From Butyrivibrio sp. (lineage in GTDB: Bacteria; Bacillota; Clostridia; Lachnospirales; Lachnospiraceae): DNA of 64,000 bases. Of the stretch, positions 23,142-32,117 are shown piece after piece. Location of the stretch: positions 124,001 to 188,000 of the forward strand of contig JAFXTN010000011.1 of NCBI GenBank assembly GCA_017535785.1. The letters run 5' to 3'. Below the pieces are notes generated by a model, which made no database searches, had not been told where the DNA came from, and saw only the letters and a program-made list of their open reading frames with translations. Made by a program: the position numbers and the translations under genes. Positions within the stretch are counted from its first letter, which is position 1. Every line of letters begins with the position of its first letter.

Positions 23142-24470
23142 TTACTTATCCTCTTTTCTCTCCCTGATGATGAATCTGAGCGGCGTGCCCTTAAAGCCAA
23201 ATGCCTCTCTTATCTGATTCTCTATATATCTAGTGTAACTGAAATGCATAAGCTTTTTATCATTTACAAAGATAACAAATGTAGGCGGCTTAACCGAAGC
23301 CTGCGTGATGTAATAAAGCTTAAGGATCTTACCCTTATCACTCGGAGGCTGCTGCATGACAACGGCCTGTGTCATGATCTCATTAAGAACACCGGTAGCC
23401 ACTCTCATGGCATGATTTTCACTTACTATATCAATAAGCTCATAGAGTTTAACAAGTCTCTGTCCGGTCTCAGCCGAAATAAATATGATCTCGGCATAAT
23501 TCATGAACGGAAGCATATTTCTGATATTTTTGGTAAATTCTTTTACCGAATGATTATCCTTCTCAATAAGATCCCATTTATTTACCGCAATGATCACCGC
23601 TTTTCCACTCTCATGCGCGATACCGGCGATCTTAGCATCCTGATCCGTAACGCCTTCTTCTGCATTGATAACAAGTATCGCAACATCAGCTCTCTCAACG
23701 GCTCCTACAGTCCTTACGATCATGTAGTGCTCAAGGGCATCTTTGACCTTGCTCTTACGGCGAAGTCCGGCCGTATCAATGAACGTATACTTCTTGCCGT
23801 TATATTTAACCTCAGTGTCTATCGCATCACGAGTTGTACCTGCGATATCCGACACGATAAGCCTGTTCTCACCGATAAGCTTATTGATGATGGAAGATTT
23901 GCCGACATTGGGCTTACCTATGATAGCGATCTTGGTCGTATCATCTTCCTCGTCATTTATAGAATCCTTGTTAAAGTGGCTTACAACCTCTTCAAGAAGG
24001 TCTCCGATACCCTGCTTATTAACTGCCGAGATCGGGAAAGGCTCACCGATACCGAGATTATAAAACTCATAAACATCAAGTGAATCTCTTGTATAGTTAT
24101 CAACCTTATTGACGCAAAGAACAATAGGCTTACCCGATCTTCTAAGCATATCCGCAACCTTGGAATCGGAATCTGTAAGTCCCTGCTTAACATCAACCAT
24201 GAAAATAATGACATCGGCAGTATCTATAGCGATCTGAGCCTGTTCTCTCATCTGAGAAAGTATGATATCTTTGGACTCAGGCTCGATACCACCGGTATCT
24301 ATAAGTGTGAAGCTGTGATTAAGCCACTCCACATCCTGATATAATCTGTCTCTTGTAACGCCCGGTGTATCCTGAACGATAGCGATTCTGCTACCGGCCA
24401 TTGCATTAAAAAGCGTGGATTTACCGACGTTTGGTCTACCAACTACAGCAACTATATTTTTTCTGCTCAT
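23142..24470 (-). CDS. der: ribosome-assembly GTPase Der (EngA)
   Basis: Double-GTPase required for 50S subunit maturation. The first G domain has GRPNVGKSTLFNAM, DTPGVTRDR, DTGG and NKVD; the second has GKPNVGKSSIINKL, DIAGTTRDAID, DTAGLRRKSKVKD and NKWD. A C-terminal KH-like domain follows (VIFVNDKKLMHFSYTRYIENQIREAFGFKGTPL). Length 442 aa is usual. It sits in a typical Clostridial DUF512-der-plsY-gpsA operon. Confidence 0.98.
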   Translation of the reverse strand: MSRKNIVAVVGRPNVGKSTLFNAMAGSRIAIVQDTPGVTRDRLYQDVEWLNHSFTLIDTGGIEPESKDIILSQMREQAQIAIDTADVIIFMVDVKQGLTDSDSKVADMLRRSGKPIVLCVNKVDNYTRDSLDVYEFYNLGIGEPFPISAVNKQGIGDLLEEVVSHFNKDSINDEEDDTTKIAIIGKPNVGKSSIINKLIGENRLIVSDIAGTTRDAIDTEVKYNGKKYTFIDTAGLRRKSKVKDALEHYMIVRTVGAVERADVAILVINAEEGVTDQDAKIAGIAHESGKAVIIAVNKWDLIEKDNHSVKEFTKNIRNMLPFMNYAEIIFISAETGQRLVKLYELIDIVSENHAMRVATGVLNEIMTQAVVMQQPPSDKGKILKLYYITQASVKPPTFVIFVNDKKLMHFSYTRYIENQIREAFGFKGTPLRFIIRERKEDK

Positions 24471-24495
24471 ATTTTTTCCTTTATAAAAGTCTCGA

Positions 24496-25854
24496 TTAGT
24501 AAGTTTCTTCTACGGGAATATCAAATAAAAGCGCAGCCAGCTCGTGACCGTCACACTTGGATATTCCAACTTCTACCCCAAGGTCTCTTTCTACATCACT
24601 TACGGTGAGATCATCAAGAAAATAGTCCTCACCGCTTCTCAAAAGGTTTTCCGGAAGAAAAAGCGTAGTGCCCAGCTCTTTATCTTTTAACTGTTTAATA
24701 ATATCTCTGCCAGTAAGAAGACCGGAAACAGTGATCCTCTCGCCAAAAAATTCATTGACGATCTCATATACACTAACTGTAAGCCCTTTGCATAGCTCCA
24801 TGGCTTTCTCTGCCATAGCTTTTATACATGGATAGACAAGTCTGCCTGTTGCTATAGAGATATTTCTTTTTACTGTCAAAAGATATTCCGAATGCTCGGA
24901 AGTTATAGCTTTAAGCGCATCTTCGTACTCATCTAAGAGAAGCCTCATCATTCCTACGCCGTTCTCAAGCTGTATATAGCCGTCATAGCGCTCAGCTTCA
25001 GGGAAATCCCTCCCTGCAAGGAAGTACCACTCATCGCTTGCATGGATAAAATGTATACCATGCTCTGAATATACCTTCCTCTGCCAGGATTCAATCATAT
25101 CGATAACCTGCTCGGCATCCTCTTTATCAAAGGGTTCGAGCGGATAAAGGCCGTCTCTGTACTTGGAAAGGCCGACAGGAACAACAGATACGCTCTGAAG
25201 ATTCGGAATATACTTGGATAAGTCGCTTATTGACCTCTCCAGCTCTTTTCCATCATTAACACCTTTACAAAGCACAATCTGCCCGTTAAGCTCAATTCCG
25301 GTTCCGGGTGCGCAGAGTCTGTCTACTTTCTTAAGCGCTTCACCCGCAAATCTGTTGCCCAGCATCTTACAGCGAAGCTCGGGATTGGTTGTCTGAAACG
25401 ATACATTGATAGGCGAAAGGTGATATTTCAAGATTCTGTCGATATCCTTATCGGACATGTTAGTAAGAGTCACATAATTACCTTGTAAAAAGGAAAGTCG
25501 TGAGTCATCATCCTTAAAATACAAGGTTTCACGCATGCCCTTAGGCATCTGATCAATAAAACAAAAGATACATTTGTTACTGCAAGACCTGTAATTGTCC
25601 ATCAGGCCGTTCTCAAACTCTATGCCAAGATCCTCATCAAAGTCCTTTTCAATGTCAAGCAGCCATTCCTCGCCATTTGACTTAAGAATAAGGATTTCAA
25701 GCTGTTCATCCTGGACAAGATATTGAAAATCAAAGATATCGCTGATATCCTGACCATTTATCTTAAGGAGTCTGTCGCCGGGTTCTATATTCATTTCCTC
25801 GGCAATACTTCCTTCTACGATATTGCCGATAAGATGACCTTTATTTGAATCCAT
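24496..25854 (-). CDS. PDZ and DUF512 domain radical-SAM-like protein
   Basis: Residues about 1-60 form a PDZ domain (GNIVEGSIAEEMNIEPGDRLLKINGQDI). Next comes a cysteine cluster CSNKCIFCFIDQMPKGMR, with Cys spacing 3 and 2 as in radical-SAM proteins, and the sequence FLQGNYVTLTN that typifies the DUF512 family. The rest, with the long GTGIELNGQIVLCKGVNDG segment and a C-terminal DUF512 region (FLPENLLRSGEDYFLDDLT), matches the family length of about 440-450 aa. The reaction is unknown. Its fixed place upstream of der in Clostridia suggests a role linked to ribosome assembly or envelope growth, but this is only association. First gene of its operon. Confidence 0.93.
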   Translation of the reverse strand: MDSNKGHLIGNIVEGSIAEEMNIEPGDRLLKINGQDISDIFDFQYLVQDEQLEILILKSNGEEWLLDIEKDFDEDLGIEFENGLMDNYRSCSNKCIFCFIDQMPKGMRETLYFKDDDSRLSFLQGNYVTLTNMSDKDIDRILKYHLSPINVSFQTTNPELRCKMLGNRFAGEALKKVDRLCAPGTGIELNGQIVLCKGVNDGKELERSISDLSKYIPNLQSVSVVPVGLSKYRDGLYPLEPFDKEDAEQVIDMIESWQRKVYSEHGIHFIHASDEWYFLAGRDFPEAERYDGYIQLENGVGMMRLLLDEYEDALKAITSEHSEYLLTVKRNISIATGRLVYPCIKAMAEKAMELCKGLTVSVYEIVNEFFGERITVSGLLTGRDIIKQLKDKELGTTLFLPENLLRSGEDYFLDDLTVSDVERDLGVEVGISKCDGHELAALLFDIPVEETY

Positions 25855-25899
25855 CTAATAAAAATTCCTCATTTTAAAAGCTATTGCTCCCGGTAAGTT

Positions 25900-25928
25900 A
25901 TTATACATGAATTTCCTTGACGTGTCAG
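25900..25928 (-). promoter_or_regulatory. sigma-A promoter of the DUF512-der-plsY-gpsA operon
   Basis: CTGACA (complement of 25923-25928) and TATAAT (complement of 25900-25905), 17 bp apart. The start would be near 25893. Confidence 0.8.
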
Positions 25929-25945
25929 TAATTAAGATGTTAAAA
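25917..25945 (+). promoter_or_regulatory. candidate promoter of prs
   Basis: TTGACG (25917-25922) and TTAAAA (25940-25945), spacer 17 bp. The -10 is poor. The -35 abuts the -35 of the divergent operon promoter. Confidence 0.5.
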
Positions 25946-25986
25946 CAATATATGGAATAAACAGTAACCATATGAAAGGAAATAAT

Positions 25987-27186
25987 ATGCCTGATTTTCA
26001 CCTTTTGGAAGGAACTATTCCTGTAGCACCTCTTAATCTGATCGTTATGGAATCAGCTTTGGAGCTCGGAAACAGTGTCGACAAATATATTTCTCAGTTT
26101 AGACACGAACTATACTCTATGCCGGGTAACGATCCCGCATTCCACGGTTATGTAAAGGACAGCTACAAAATTCACTTCACAATGGACAGATTCGGAAGTG
26201 GCGAATCTAAGGCCACGATCAACGAAAGTGTTCGCGGAAACGACGTCTATATCCTCACAGATATCTGCAACTACAGCATTACTTACAAAATGTACAACTA
26301 CGTTAATCACAAGTCTCCCGACGATCATTACCAGGATCTCAAGAGAGTTATCGGTGCCCTCACAGGCAAAGCCAAAAGAATTAACGTAATCATGCCCTTC
26401 CTCTATGAAGGAAGACAGCACAAGAGAAACGGAATGGAGTCCCTTGATGCGGCTCAGATGTTCAAGGAGCTCTATGACATGGGAATCTCCAATTTCATCA
26501 CTTTTGATGCTCATGACCCCAGAATATCAAATGCTAAGCCTCTTGGCGGATTTGACAACTTCCTTGCGTCATATCAGTTCATGAAGGCTCTGCTCTCACA
26601 TATTGATGATCTTATTGTTGATAAGGATCACCTTACCGTAATCTCTCCCGATGAGGGAGCTCTTGACAGAGCCGTGTATTTTGCCAACGTTATCGGCGCA
26701 GATACCGGTATGTTCTATAAGAGACGTGATTATGCTCACGTAGTTAACGGTTCCAATCCTATCGTTGCCCATGAATTCCTTGGTTCGGATATCCAGGGAA
26801 GAGATGTTATCATCATTGACGATATGATCTCATCCGGTTCAAGTATGATAGATACAGCCAAACAGCTTAAGAATATGGGCGCTAAGCGCGTATTTATCTG
26901 CACTACATTCGGTCTTTTCACAGACGGAATGAGCAAATTTGATGAAGGCTATGAAAACGGCTATTTTGATGCGGTCATCACGACCAATCTCACATATATG
27001 AATGAAGAGATCACCAAAAGATCTTATGTCTTCATCGCAGATATGGGCAAATTCCTTGCAACCATCATCAACTTCCTCAATCACGATGCTTCTATGTCAA
27101 CGGTTAACATGCCTACAGACAAGATCCATGAGATTGTTGAAAAATACAACTCCGGCTGCAAGATCCCTACAGAGCTTTTTGATTAA
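25987..27186 (+). CDS. prs: ribose-phosphate pyrophosphokinase, long form
   Basis: Makes PRPP from ribose-5-phosphate and ATP for nucleotide, His and Trp synthesis. Motifs: INVIMPFLYEGRQHKRNGMES (the ATP-binding arginine region), FDAHDPRIS (equivalent of DLHA), and the PRPP loop VIIIDDMISSGSSMIDTAKQL. It is about 399 aa, against about 315 for the classical enzyme, with an extended N-terminus and an insertion-rich middle; this long form is common in Lachnospiraceae. I chose the ATG at 25987, which has AAAGGA 7 bp upstream; an ATG at 25972 lacks one. Monocistronic, with its own terminator. Confidence 0.92.
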   Translation: MPDFHLLEGTIPVAPLNLIVMESALELGNSVDKYISQFRHELYSMPGNDPAFHGYVKDSYKIHFTMDRFGSGESKATINESVRGNDVYILTDICNYSITYKMYNYVNHKSPDDHYQDLKRVIGALTGKAKRINVIMPFLYEGRQHKRNGMESLDAAQMFKELYDMGISNFITFDAHDPRISNAKPLGGFDNFLASYQFMKALLSHIDDLIVDKDHLTVISPDEGALDRAVYFANVIGADTGMFYKRRDYAHVVNGSNPIVAHEFLGSDIQGRDVIIIDDMISSGSSMIDTAKQLKNMGAKRVFICTTFGLFTDGMSKFDEGYENGYFDAVITTNLTYMNEEITKRSYVFIADMGKFLATIINFLNHDASMSTVNMPTDKIHEIVEKYNSGCKIPTELFD

Positions 27187-27204
27187 AAATACTTACAAAG
27201 ATTC

Positions 27205-27240
27205 GGAGCCTTGGTATTTCCCCTACCAAGGCTCCTTTTT
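27205..27240 (+). terminator. intrinsic terminator of prs
   Basis: GGAGCCTTGGTA (from 27205) pairs with TACCAAGGCTCC (to 27235), followed by TTTTT. It lies between prs and the convergent histidine-kinase gene. Confidence 0.9.
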
Positions 27241-27263
27241 CTCTTTCCCTTTATATATATGTG

Positions 27264-29714
27264 TTAAACAGCTTCAAAGCTGATAACAACCTTGAACAGA
27301 TCGCCATCAAGTTTGATGTCGAAGGTTCCTCCCTGAGCAAGCGTGAGGTTCTTGGCAATTGAAAGTCCAAGTCCGCTTCCCTCGGTTGTTCTTGATACAT
27401 CTCCTCTTATAAATCTCTCTGTAAGCTCAGTTACATCAATATTGAGCTCTGTTGAGGAAATATTCTTTATCGAAAACTCAACGTTGTTTCTGTCTCCTTT
27501 TCCCGGAACATATCTCATATCCATATAAACTCGCGTTCCTGAAAGAGCATATTTACAAACGTTGTTGAGCAAATTCTCTATTACTCTCCACAGATGATGC
27601 GCATCTGATGTAATACACATAGACGCTGCCTCATGCTTAAAGATCGGAGCAAGATTACTGTCCTCGAATTTCTCGTAAAACTCACCGATAGTCTGATTTA
27701 CAAGCTCAACAAAATCGGTTCTTTGAAGATCGATCTTGATATTACCGGAACTTATCTTGGCTACATCAACCAGATCCTCCGTGAGCTGTTTGAGCTTCTG
27801 CGACTTAAGATCGAGAACATCTACATATTCCTTGACCTTATCGTTGGCGATCTTCTCTCTTTTTATAAGATCAACATAATTGATGATCGAAGTAAGAGGC
27901 GTCTTAATATCGTGAGAAACGTTTGTGATAAGATCAGCCTTCATCTTCTCATCTTTCATACTGGTATCAACGGCCATCTTTATACCGTCGCCGATCGAAT
28001 TGACAGCATCGGCAAGTGCAATATTATCTGCCCTCAGATTGGAAACATCCACTTTAGCTCCGACATCTCCGTTCTTGATATTCTCAATTACGTGAATGAT
28101 CTTATCTCTGTCGAGATTCTGTCTGTATGTAAAGATCCCGACCAGGATATCAAGTATCACAGCAATGATTATTCCGGGAAGACCTATCAATACAAGAAGT
28201 ATATTGACGGTAACAAACATCACATACGGAACCCATGTACGAACGATCACGCTGGCGTTATTGGTCGTGTTAACAACAACATCCTTAGCTCCGAAAGCAA
28301 GCTTTTTGATCAGACTGTCTTTCCACAAAAGTCCGCTCTTACCCTTTTCGGTAAGACCGTAAATAAGGTCAAGAAGTCCGATATCTGCTATGAACACACC
28401 TATTCCGATCAATATCAGTATGATAGGATTTTCCAAAAGCCTGTCTATACTTCCGTCGTAAGTCGTCGAAGCAAAATATGAGATTCCCACAGGTACCGCG
28501 ATTATAAGAAGTCCTCTTAATGCTATGATCTCGGTAGCTGTCCTGTTCTCTGTATTCTCAGGCGTAACTGAAATCTGAGTTATCGAAATGATCAAAAGAA
28601 GCACATACAAGAATGCCGAAAGTCCGCAAAGGAAATACAGCTGTGATTTATATGGACTATACTTGGCAAATCCGGCTTTTCCCTGTGTGAAATCATCCTC
28701 GCACGGATATGCATTTGTATCAACACCGATATAAACCTTGATCTGGTCCGGAAAAGCATAACTGTAGTTCTTGATCATCGATCTGACTATATTCTCTTTA
28801 ATAAGAGTATTGGTCTCATATGAAAGCTCATTGGGACAATAGTATATATACTTACCGTAATCCTTAAAAGTATCCAGAACATTACTTGAAGAGATATCGC
28901 TTACATTGGTATATATTTCAGTCTTACCGTTAATGGTCCTCGAAATATAATATCTCAAATTGCTGTTCTGATAGCTGTAATACGGAAGATTCTTGATATA
29001 TTCGTTGTAATTGCTCAAAAGAGCTACCGAAGCGCTCTCTACAGACTGACGCAAAGTATCGTATTCTTCAAAACCGGAAACGATATTTTCGATATTCTTT
29101 CCATCTATTGTCTGATATCTTGATGTCAAAATATCATGTTCACCGTCTTCAAATTCAGCCGTTCTGGCTTTGGTTGAAGCAATACTGTTATCATCAAGCT
29201 GAGAACTGAGGTATGAGTTCATACCACCTGAGACAACATTGTTTTTTAAATGAGTATATGTAGTTTCTTCAGCAAAGAAATTAGCCCACTCTTCGGCAGT
29301 CATATTTTTGGTCTGAAGATCAAAACCGTTTTGAGCCCATTTTAAAAGATCCGAAAGGTGATAATGAGCTGTTACGTAACCGCCTAAAAGGACAGACCCT
29401 CTGTTTACATATGCGGTGACGTCTATTATCTTGTCCCCGTCATATTGTCCGTCTGTCTCAACCTGGCTTCGCTGTGCAACAAGTCTGAGTACATTGGAAA
29501 TATTATTCCCAAGAATATTGTTGAAAAGATAAGACTCTTCATAAGCCCTTGATTTATCAGCTTCATGCAAGCTGTATGAAACGTCGCCGTTCACGCCGTT
29601 TATAAGGATGTTGGTCCCAAGCATAGAAAACAAAAGCACCAACACGATAAATGCTGCAAGAAAGTGCTGGATCACACTTCGTACATTTATTCTCCCAAGT
29701 CTTTTATCTTTCAT
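27264..29714 (-). CDS. membrane sensor histidine kinase
   Basis: The sensor partner of the response regulator next to it. It has one N-terminal membrane segment (about residues 17-39), a large extracytoplasmic region of about 310 residues of unrecognised fold, then four or more membrane segments between about 357 and 530. A linker leads to the dimerisation/phosphoacceptor domain with ITNVSHDIKTPLTSIINYV (His about 601). The ATPase domain follows with the N box ENLLNNVCKYA and a G box in TTEGSGLGLSIAKNL. Length is 816 aa, long for the class because of the external domain. The start overlaps the regulator stop by 4 bp. The signal is unknown. Confidence 0.93.
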   Translation of the reverse strand: MKDKRLGRINVRSVIQHFLAAFIVLVLLFSMLGTNILINGVNGDVSYSLHEADKSRAYEESYLFNNILGNNISNVLRLVAQRSQVETDGQYDGDKIIDVTAYVNRGSVLLGGYVTAHYHLSDLLKWAQNGFDLQTKNMTAEEWANFFAEETTYTHLKNNVVSGGMNSYLSSQLDDNSIASTKARTAEFEDGEHDILTSRYQTIDGKNIENIVSGFEEYDTLRQSVESASVALLSNYNEYIKNLPYYSYQNSNLRYYISRTINGKTEIYTNVSDISSSNVLDTFKDYGKYIYYCPNELSYETNTLIKENIVRSMIKNYSYAFPDQIKVYIGVDTNAYPCEDDFTQGKAGFAKYSPYKSQLYFLCGLSAFLYVLLLIISITQISVTPENTENRTATEIIALRGLLIIAVPVGISYFASTTYDGSIDRLLENPIILILIGIGVFIADIGLLDLIYGLTEKGKSGLLWKDSLIKKLAFGAKDVVVNTTNNASVIVRTWVPYVMFVTVNILLVLIGLPGIIIAVILDILVGIFTYRQNLDRDKIIHVIENIKNGDVGAKVDVSNLRADNIALADAVNSIGDGIKMAVDTSMKDEKMKADLITNVSHDIKTPLTSIINYVDLIKREKIANDKVKEYVDVLDLKSQKLKQLTEDLVDVAKISSGNIKIDLQRTDFVELVNQTIGEFYEKFEDSNLAPIFKHEAASMCITSDAHHLWRVIENLLNNVCKYALSGTRVYMDMRYVPGKGDRNNVEFSIKNISSTELNIDVTELTERFIRGDVSRTTEGSGLGLSIAKNLTLAQGGTFDIKLDGDLFKVVISFEAV

Positions 29715-30406
29715 ATCACCTCGTCCTCAATTTTGTATCCGACTCCCCAAACAACCTTAAGGTATTTGGGGTCTTTCGGATTGATCTCAATCTTCTCTCT
29801 AATGTGTCTGATGTGAACAGCAATGGTATTGTCCACGCGTACGGCGGAGTCCTTCCATATCTGTTCATAGATCTGATTGATCGAATAGACTTTTCCTTTG
29901 TTCTTTACAAGGAAAGCCAAGATATTGTATTCGATGGGGGTAAGTCTGATGCTCTCTCCGTAAACAAAACATTCCTTGGAATTATCGTCGATAACAAGGC
30001 CCCCTGTTGAGTAAACATTCTCCTTTTCCTCGACGCTTCCCAATGTCATAAATCTTCTGATATTGGACTTAACTCTGGCAACAAGCTCAAGTGGGTTAAA
30101 AGGCTTGGTGATGTAATCATCTGCCCCGATATTAAGCCCCAATATCTTATCGGAATCTTCAGACTTGGCTGATAAGAACACAACCGGTATAGTACTGAAT
30201 TTCCTTAATTCCCTCACTAAGTGGATGCCATCCATTCTGGGCATCATCACATCGACAATCGCAAGCTGTATCTTTGCATTCTTGAGAACCTCAAGTGCTT
30301 CGATACCATCATACGCTTTATATATCCTGAAGCCTTCCTGCTCAAGATAAATTTCGATCGCATCAACTATTTCCTTATCATCATCGCATACAAGAATATT
30401 TTCCAT
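29711..30406 (-). CDS. OmpR/PhoB-family response regulator
   Basis: The receiver domain (1-120) has the acid pair in VCDDDKE, the phosphorylated Asp in IVDVMMPRMDG and the Lys in ITKPFNPLEL. The C-terminal winged helix (about 130-230) has ECFVYGESIRLTPIEYNILAFLVKNKGKVYSINQIYEQIW and the DNA-recognition stretch VRVDNTIAVHIRHIREKIEINP. Length is 231 aa. It is translated with its kinase. Three CTTAAG boxes spaced 10 and 23 bp lie 40-80 bp upstream and could be its own binding sites. Confidence 0.96.
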   Translation of the reverse strand: MENILVCDDDKEIVDAIEIYLEQEGFRIYKAYDGIEALEVLKNAKIQLAIVDVMMPRMDGIHLVRELRKFSTIPVVFLSAKSEDSDKILGLNIGADDYITKPFNPLELVARVKSNIRRFMTLGSVEEKENVYSTGGLVIDDNSKECFVYGESIRLTPIEYNILAFLVKNKGKVYSINQIYEQIWKDSAVRVDNTIAVHIRHIREKIEINPKDPKYLKVVWGVGYKIEDEVI

Positions 30407-30448
30407 ACTTTCCTCACAATTCCTCTATATATATTAAAACATCAAAAT

Positions 30449-30487
30449 CTTAAGATTTACTGTAGAAAATTCTTAAGATTTCTTAAG
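30449..30487 (-). promoter_or_regulatory. phased CTTAAG repeats upstream of the two-component genes
   Basis: Three CTTAAG boxes at 30449-30454, 30472-30477 and 30482-30487 (spacings 23 and 10 bp, about two turns and one turn). They lie upstream of the regulator gene, with a TATATA-type -10 about 17 bp beyond the nearest box. OmpR-family regulators bind direct repeats with such phasing, so autoregulation is inferred. The array overlaps the stop codon of the upstream gene. Confidence 0.55.
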
Positions 30488-31361
30488 AATCACTTTTTAT
30501 CGATAAAAAAGCAGCCAGATTACCTCTTTCTTCATGATGGATCCTGTGTGAAAACAAAAGATCCGGATTACACCTGGTGCAAATATCTGTTATAACAATA
30601 TTTTCATCTCTGACTCCCATTTTTAAAAGAGTGAGTTTGATTGCATTCCACAGATACAGCCTGTACTTCCCATTGGGATACTTTACAAGTATCTTATTGT
30701 CTGTAAGCTCTGATTCTGTATAGTTTTCAGAGAATTCAGAAGCTACATCTTCTCCTATCTCATAGCAGTCTCCGCATATTGAAGGTCCGATAGCACAGAT
30801 AAGATCAGAAGCTTTTGTTCCGTAATTTGAACTCATCTTTTCTATCGTTCTTGCTGCTATCTCGCCCTTCGTGCCCTTCCAGCCGGAATGAGAAAGACCT
30901 ATTGCCTTATTAACGGGATCTATGAAATAGATCGGTGGACAATCCGCATGAAAAGTCGACAGGATGATCCCGGGGACATTGGTGATAAGTCCGTCAATGT
31001 CTGTATAATCCCTGCATCTTGCAGGACCTTTTCCTCTGTCATCCTCTGTTATAACTTTTATGTTTGTTGTATGAGTCTGGAAAGTCGATACGAAATCATC
31101 AAGCTTTTTTCCATGCCCGAGAACATCAGCTATTCTTCTGTAGTTTTCATCAACAGCTTCTTTCTCATCACCTCTCGTATAGCTCAGGTTCATCTCGGAA
31201 TAGCAGCCTTTTGAAACTCCTCCAAGTCTCGTGCTGAATAAATGATCTATAAAATCTATCTGTTCAAGCCTTGGAAAAACAAGGTATTTCACACCGTTCT
31301 TTTCCCTTAGCTCCATTGTCTTTTCATCGCCTGTTCTTTTTATCTTAATATCAGTAGTCAA
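30483..31361 (-). CDS. pgeF: YfiH/PgeF-type laccase-domain nucleoside phosphorylase / peptidoglycan editing factor
   Basis: A member of the YfiH/LACC1 family, characterised as a Zn-dependent purine nucleoside phosphorylase/deaminase and, in E. coli, as a peptidoglycan editing factor. Motifs are STFQTHTTNI (first His), LSTFHADCPPIYFID (Cys) and IGLSHSGWKGTKGEIAART (second His), with IGPSICGDCYEIGEDV later. Length is normal. The TTG at 31361 has AAGGA 8 bp upstream; an internal ATG at 31316 would also fit the family N-terminus, and cannot be excluded. Last gene of the lepB-rbgA-rnhB-ylqGH-yraN operon. Confidence 0.9.
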   Translation of the reverse strand: MTTDIKIKRTGDEKTMELREKNGVKYLVFPRLEQIDFIDHLFSTRLGGVSKGCYSEMNLSYTRGDEKEAVDENYRRIADVLGHGKKLDDFVSTFQTHTTNIKVITEDDRGKGPARCRDYTDIDGLITNVPGIILSTFHADCPPIYFIDPVNKAIGLSHSGWKGTKGEIAARTIEKMSSNYGTKASDLICAIGPSICGDCYEIGEDVASEFSENYTESELTDNKILVKYPNGKYRLYLWNAIKLTLLKMGVRDENIVITDICTRCNPDLLFSHRIHHEERGNLAAFLSIKSDS

Positions 31362-31381
31362 ATCATTTTCCTTCCAATTGC

Positions 31382-31753
31382 TTAATATACATACTCAAAA
31401 GCATCTTTAATCCATTTTATCGTATATGCGCCTTCATCGCCATGTATTGCGATAACATCATATCTGACCGGCGTTTCCTCATCATAATGCTTAAAATACA
31501 TATAAAATCTTGATGCTTTAGATATCTTTTTTCTCTTCAAAAAATCTACGGCAGTCTCCGGACTGCCGTATTTACAGCTCTTTCTGTACTTAACTTCAAT
31601 AAAACACAGATATTTACCGTCTCTTGCTATAATGTCAATCTCACCGCTCTTACAACTAAAATTCCTCTCGATAACTTTTGCGCCCGCTTCACTTATATAA
31701 GCCGCAGCTAGCTCTTCACGAGCGGTTCCGAGTCCTCTTTTATTAAATTCCAT
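31382..31753 (-). CDS. yraN: UPF0102 endonuclease-like protein
   Basis: A small protein of the YraN family with a PD-(D/E)XK nuclease-like core. GTAREELAAAYISEAGAKVIERNFSCKSGEIDIIARDG carries the conserved Glu and Asp, and FIEVKYRKS the Glu-x-Lys. Length 123 aa is typical. Function is not settled; it often lies next to rnhB in bacteria, as here (three genes away). Confidence 0.92.
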   Translation of the reverse strand: MEFNKRGLGTAREELAAAYISEAGAKVIERNFSCKSGEIDIIARDGKYLCFIEVKYRKSCKYGSPETAVDFLKRKKISKASRFYMYFKHYDEETPVRYDVIAIHGDEGAYTIKWIKDAFEYVY

Positions 31754-31781
31754 ACTTAAAACTTTCCGTATTACTTATTTT

Positions 31782-32084
31782 TTAATGATGTCTCGTCTTG
31801 TCTTTGGCCTTGATCTTATCCATAGCATCCACGAAAACAAGGATTTCAGCCACAACTTCATAAAGCTCGGGCGGTATCATTTCACCGATCTCAAGCCTTG
31901 AAAGAGTGTCCGCAAGCTTATCATCCACATGAACCGGTACCTTGTTTTCCTTGGCTTTTTCGATGATCTTATCGGCAAGGGCACCTTTTCCGGATGCAAC
32001 GACTTTGGGGGCTCCGTCTTCATTGGGATCATATGCAAGCGCGACCGCTGTTTTTACTTTGTCGTTATTGTCGTTGTTGGCCAT
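31782..32084 (-). CDS. ylqH: FlhB C-terminal-domain homologue (YlqH-like)
   Basis: A 100-aa stand-alone version of the cytoplasmic domain of the flagellar export switch protein FlhB. Recognised by VALAYDPNEDGAPKVVASGKGALADKIIEKAKENKVPVHVD and LSRLEIGEMIPPELYEVVAEILVFV. The autocleavage motif NPTH of full FlhB is absent (YDPN lies nearby). It follows the FliK-like ylqG gene, the same order as ylqG-ylqH in Bacillus subtilis, and probably interacts with it or with flagellar export. Confidence 0.9.
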   Translation of the reverse strand: MANNDNNDKVKTAVALAYDPNEDGAPKVVASGKGALADKIIEKAKENKVPVHVDDKLADTLSRLEIGEMIPPELYEVVAEILVFVDAMDKIKAKDKTRHH

Positions 32085-32117
32085 TTCATTTCCTCGTGTA
32101 GTAATTGCCTTTATTTA

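Noticed and set aside
23244..24083. 279-aa plus-strand open frame opposite der
   Set aside because: Shadow of the der reading frame; low-quality sequence with no ribosome-binding site and no recognisable domain.
27633..28481. 282-aa plus-strand open frame opposite the histidine kinase
   Set aside because: Shadow frame of a long membrane-protein gene; no start signals and no domain.
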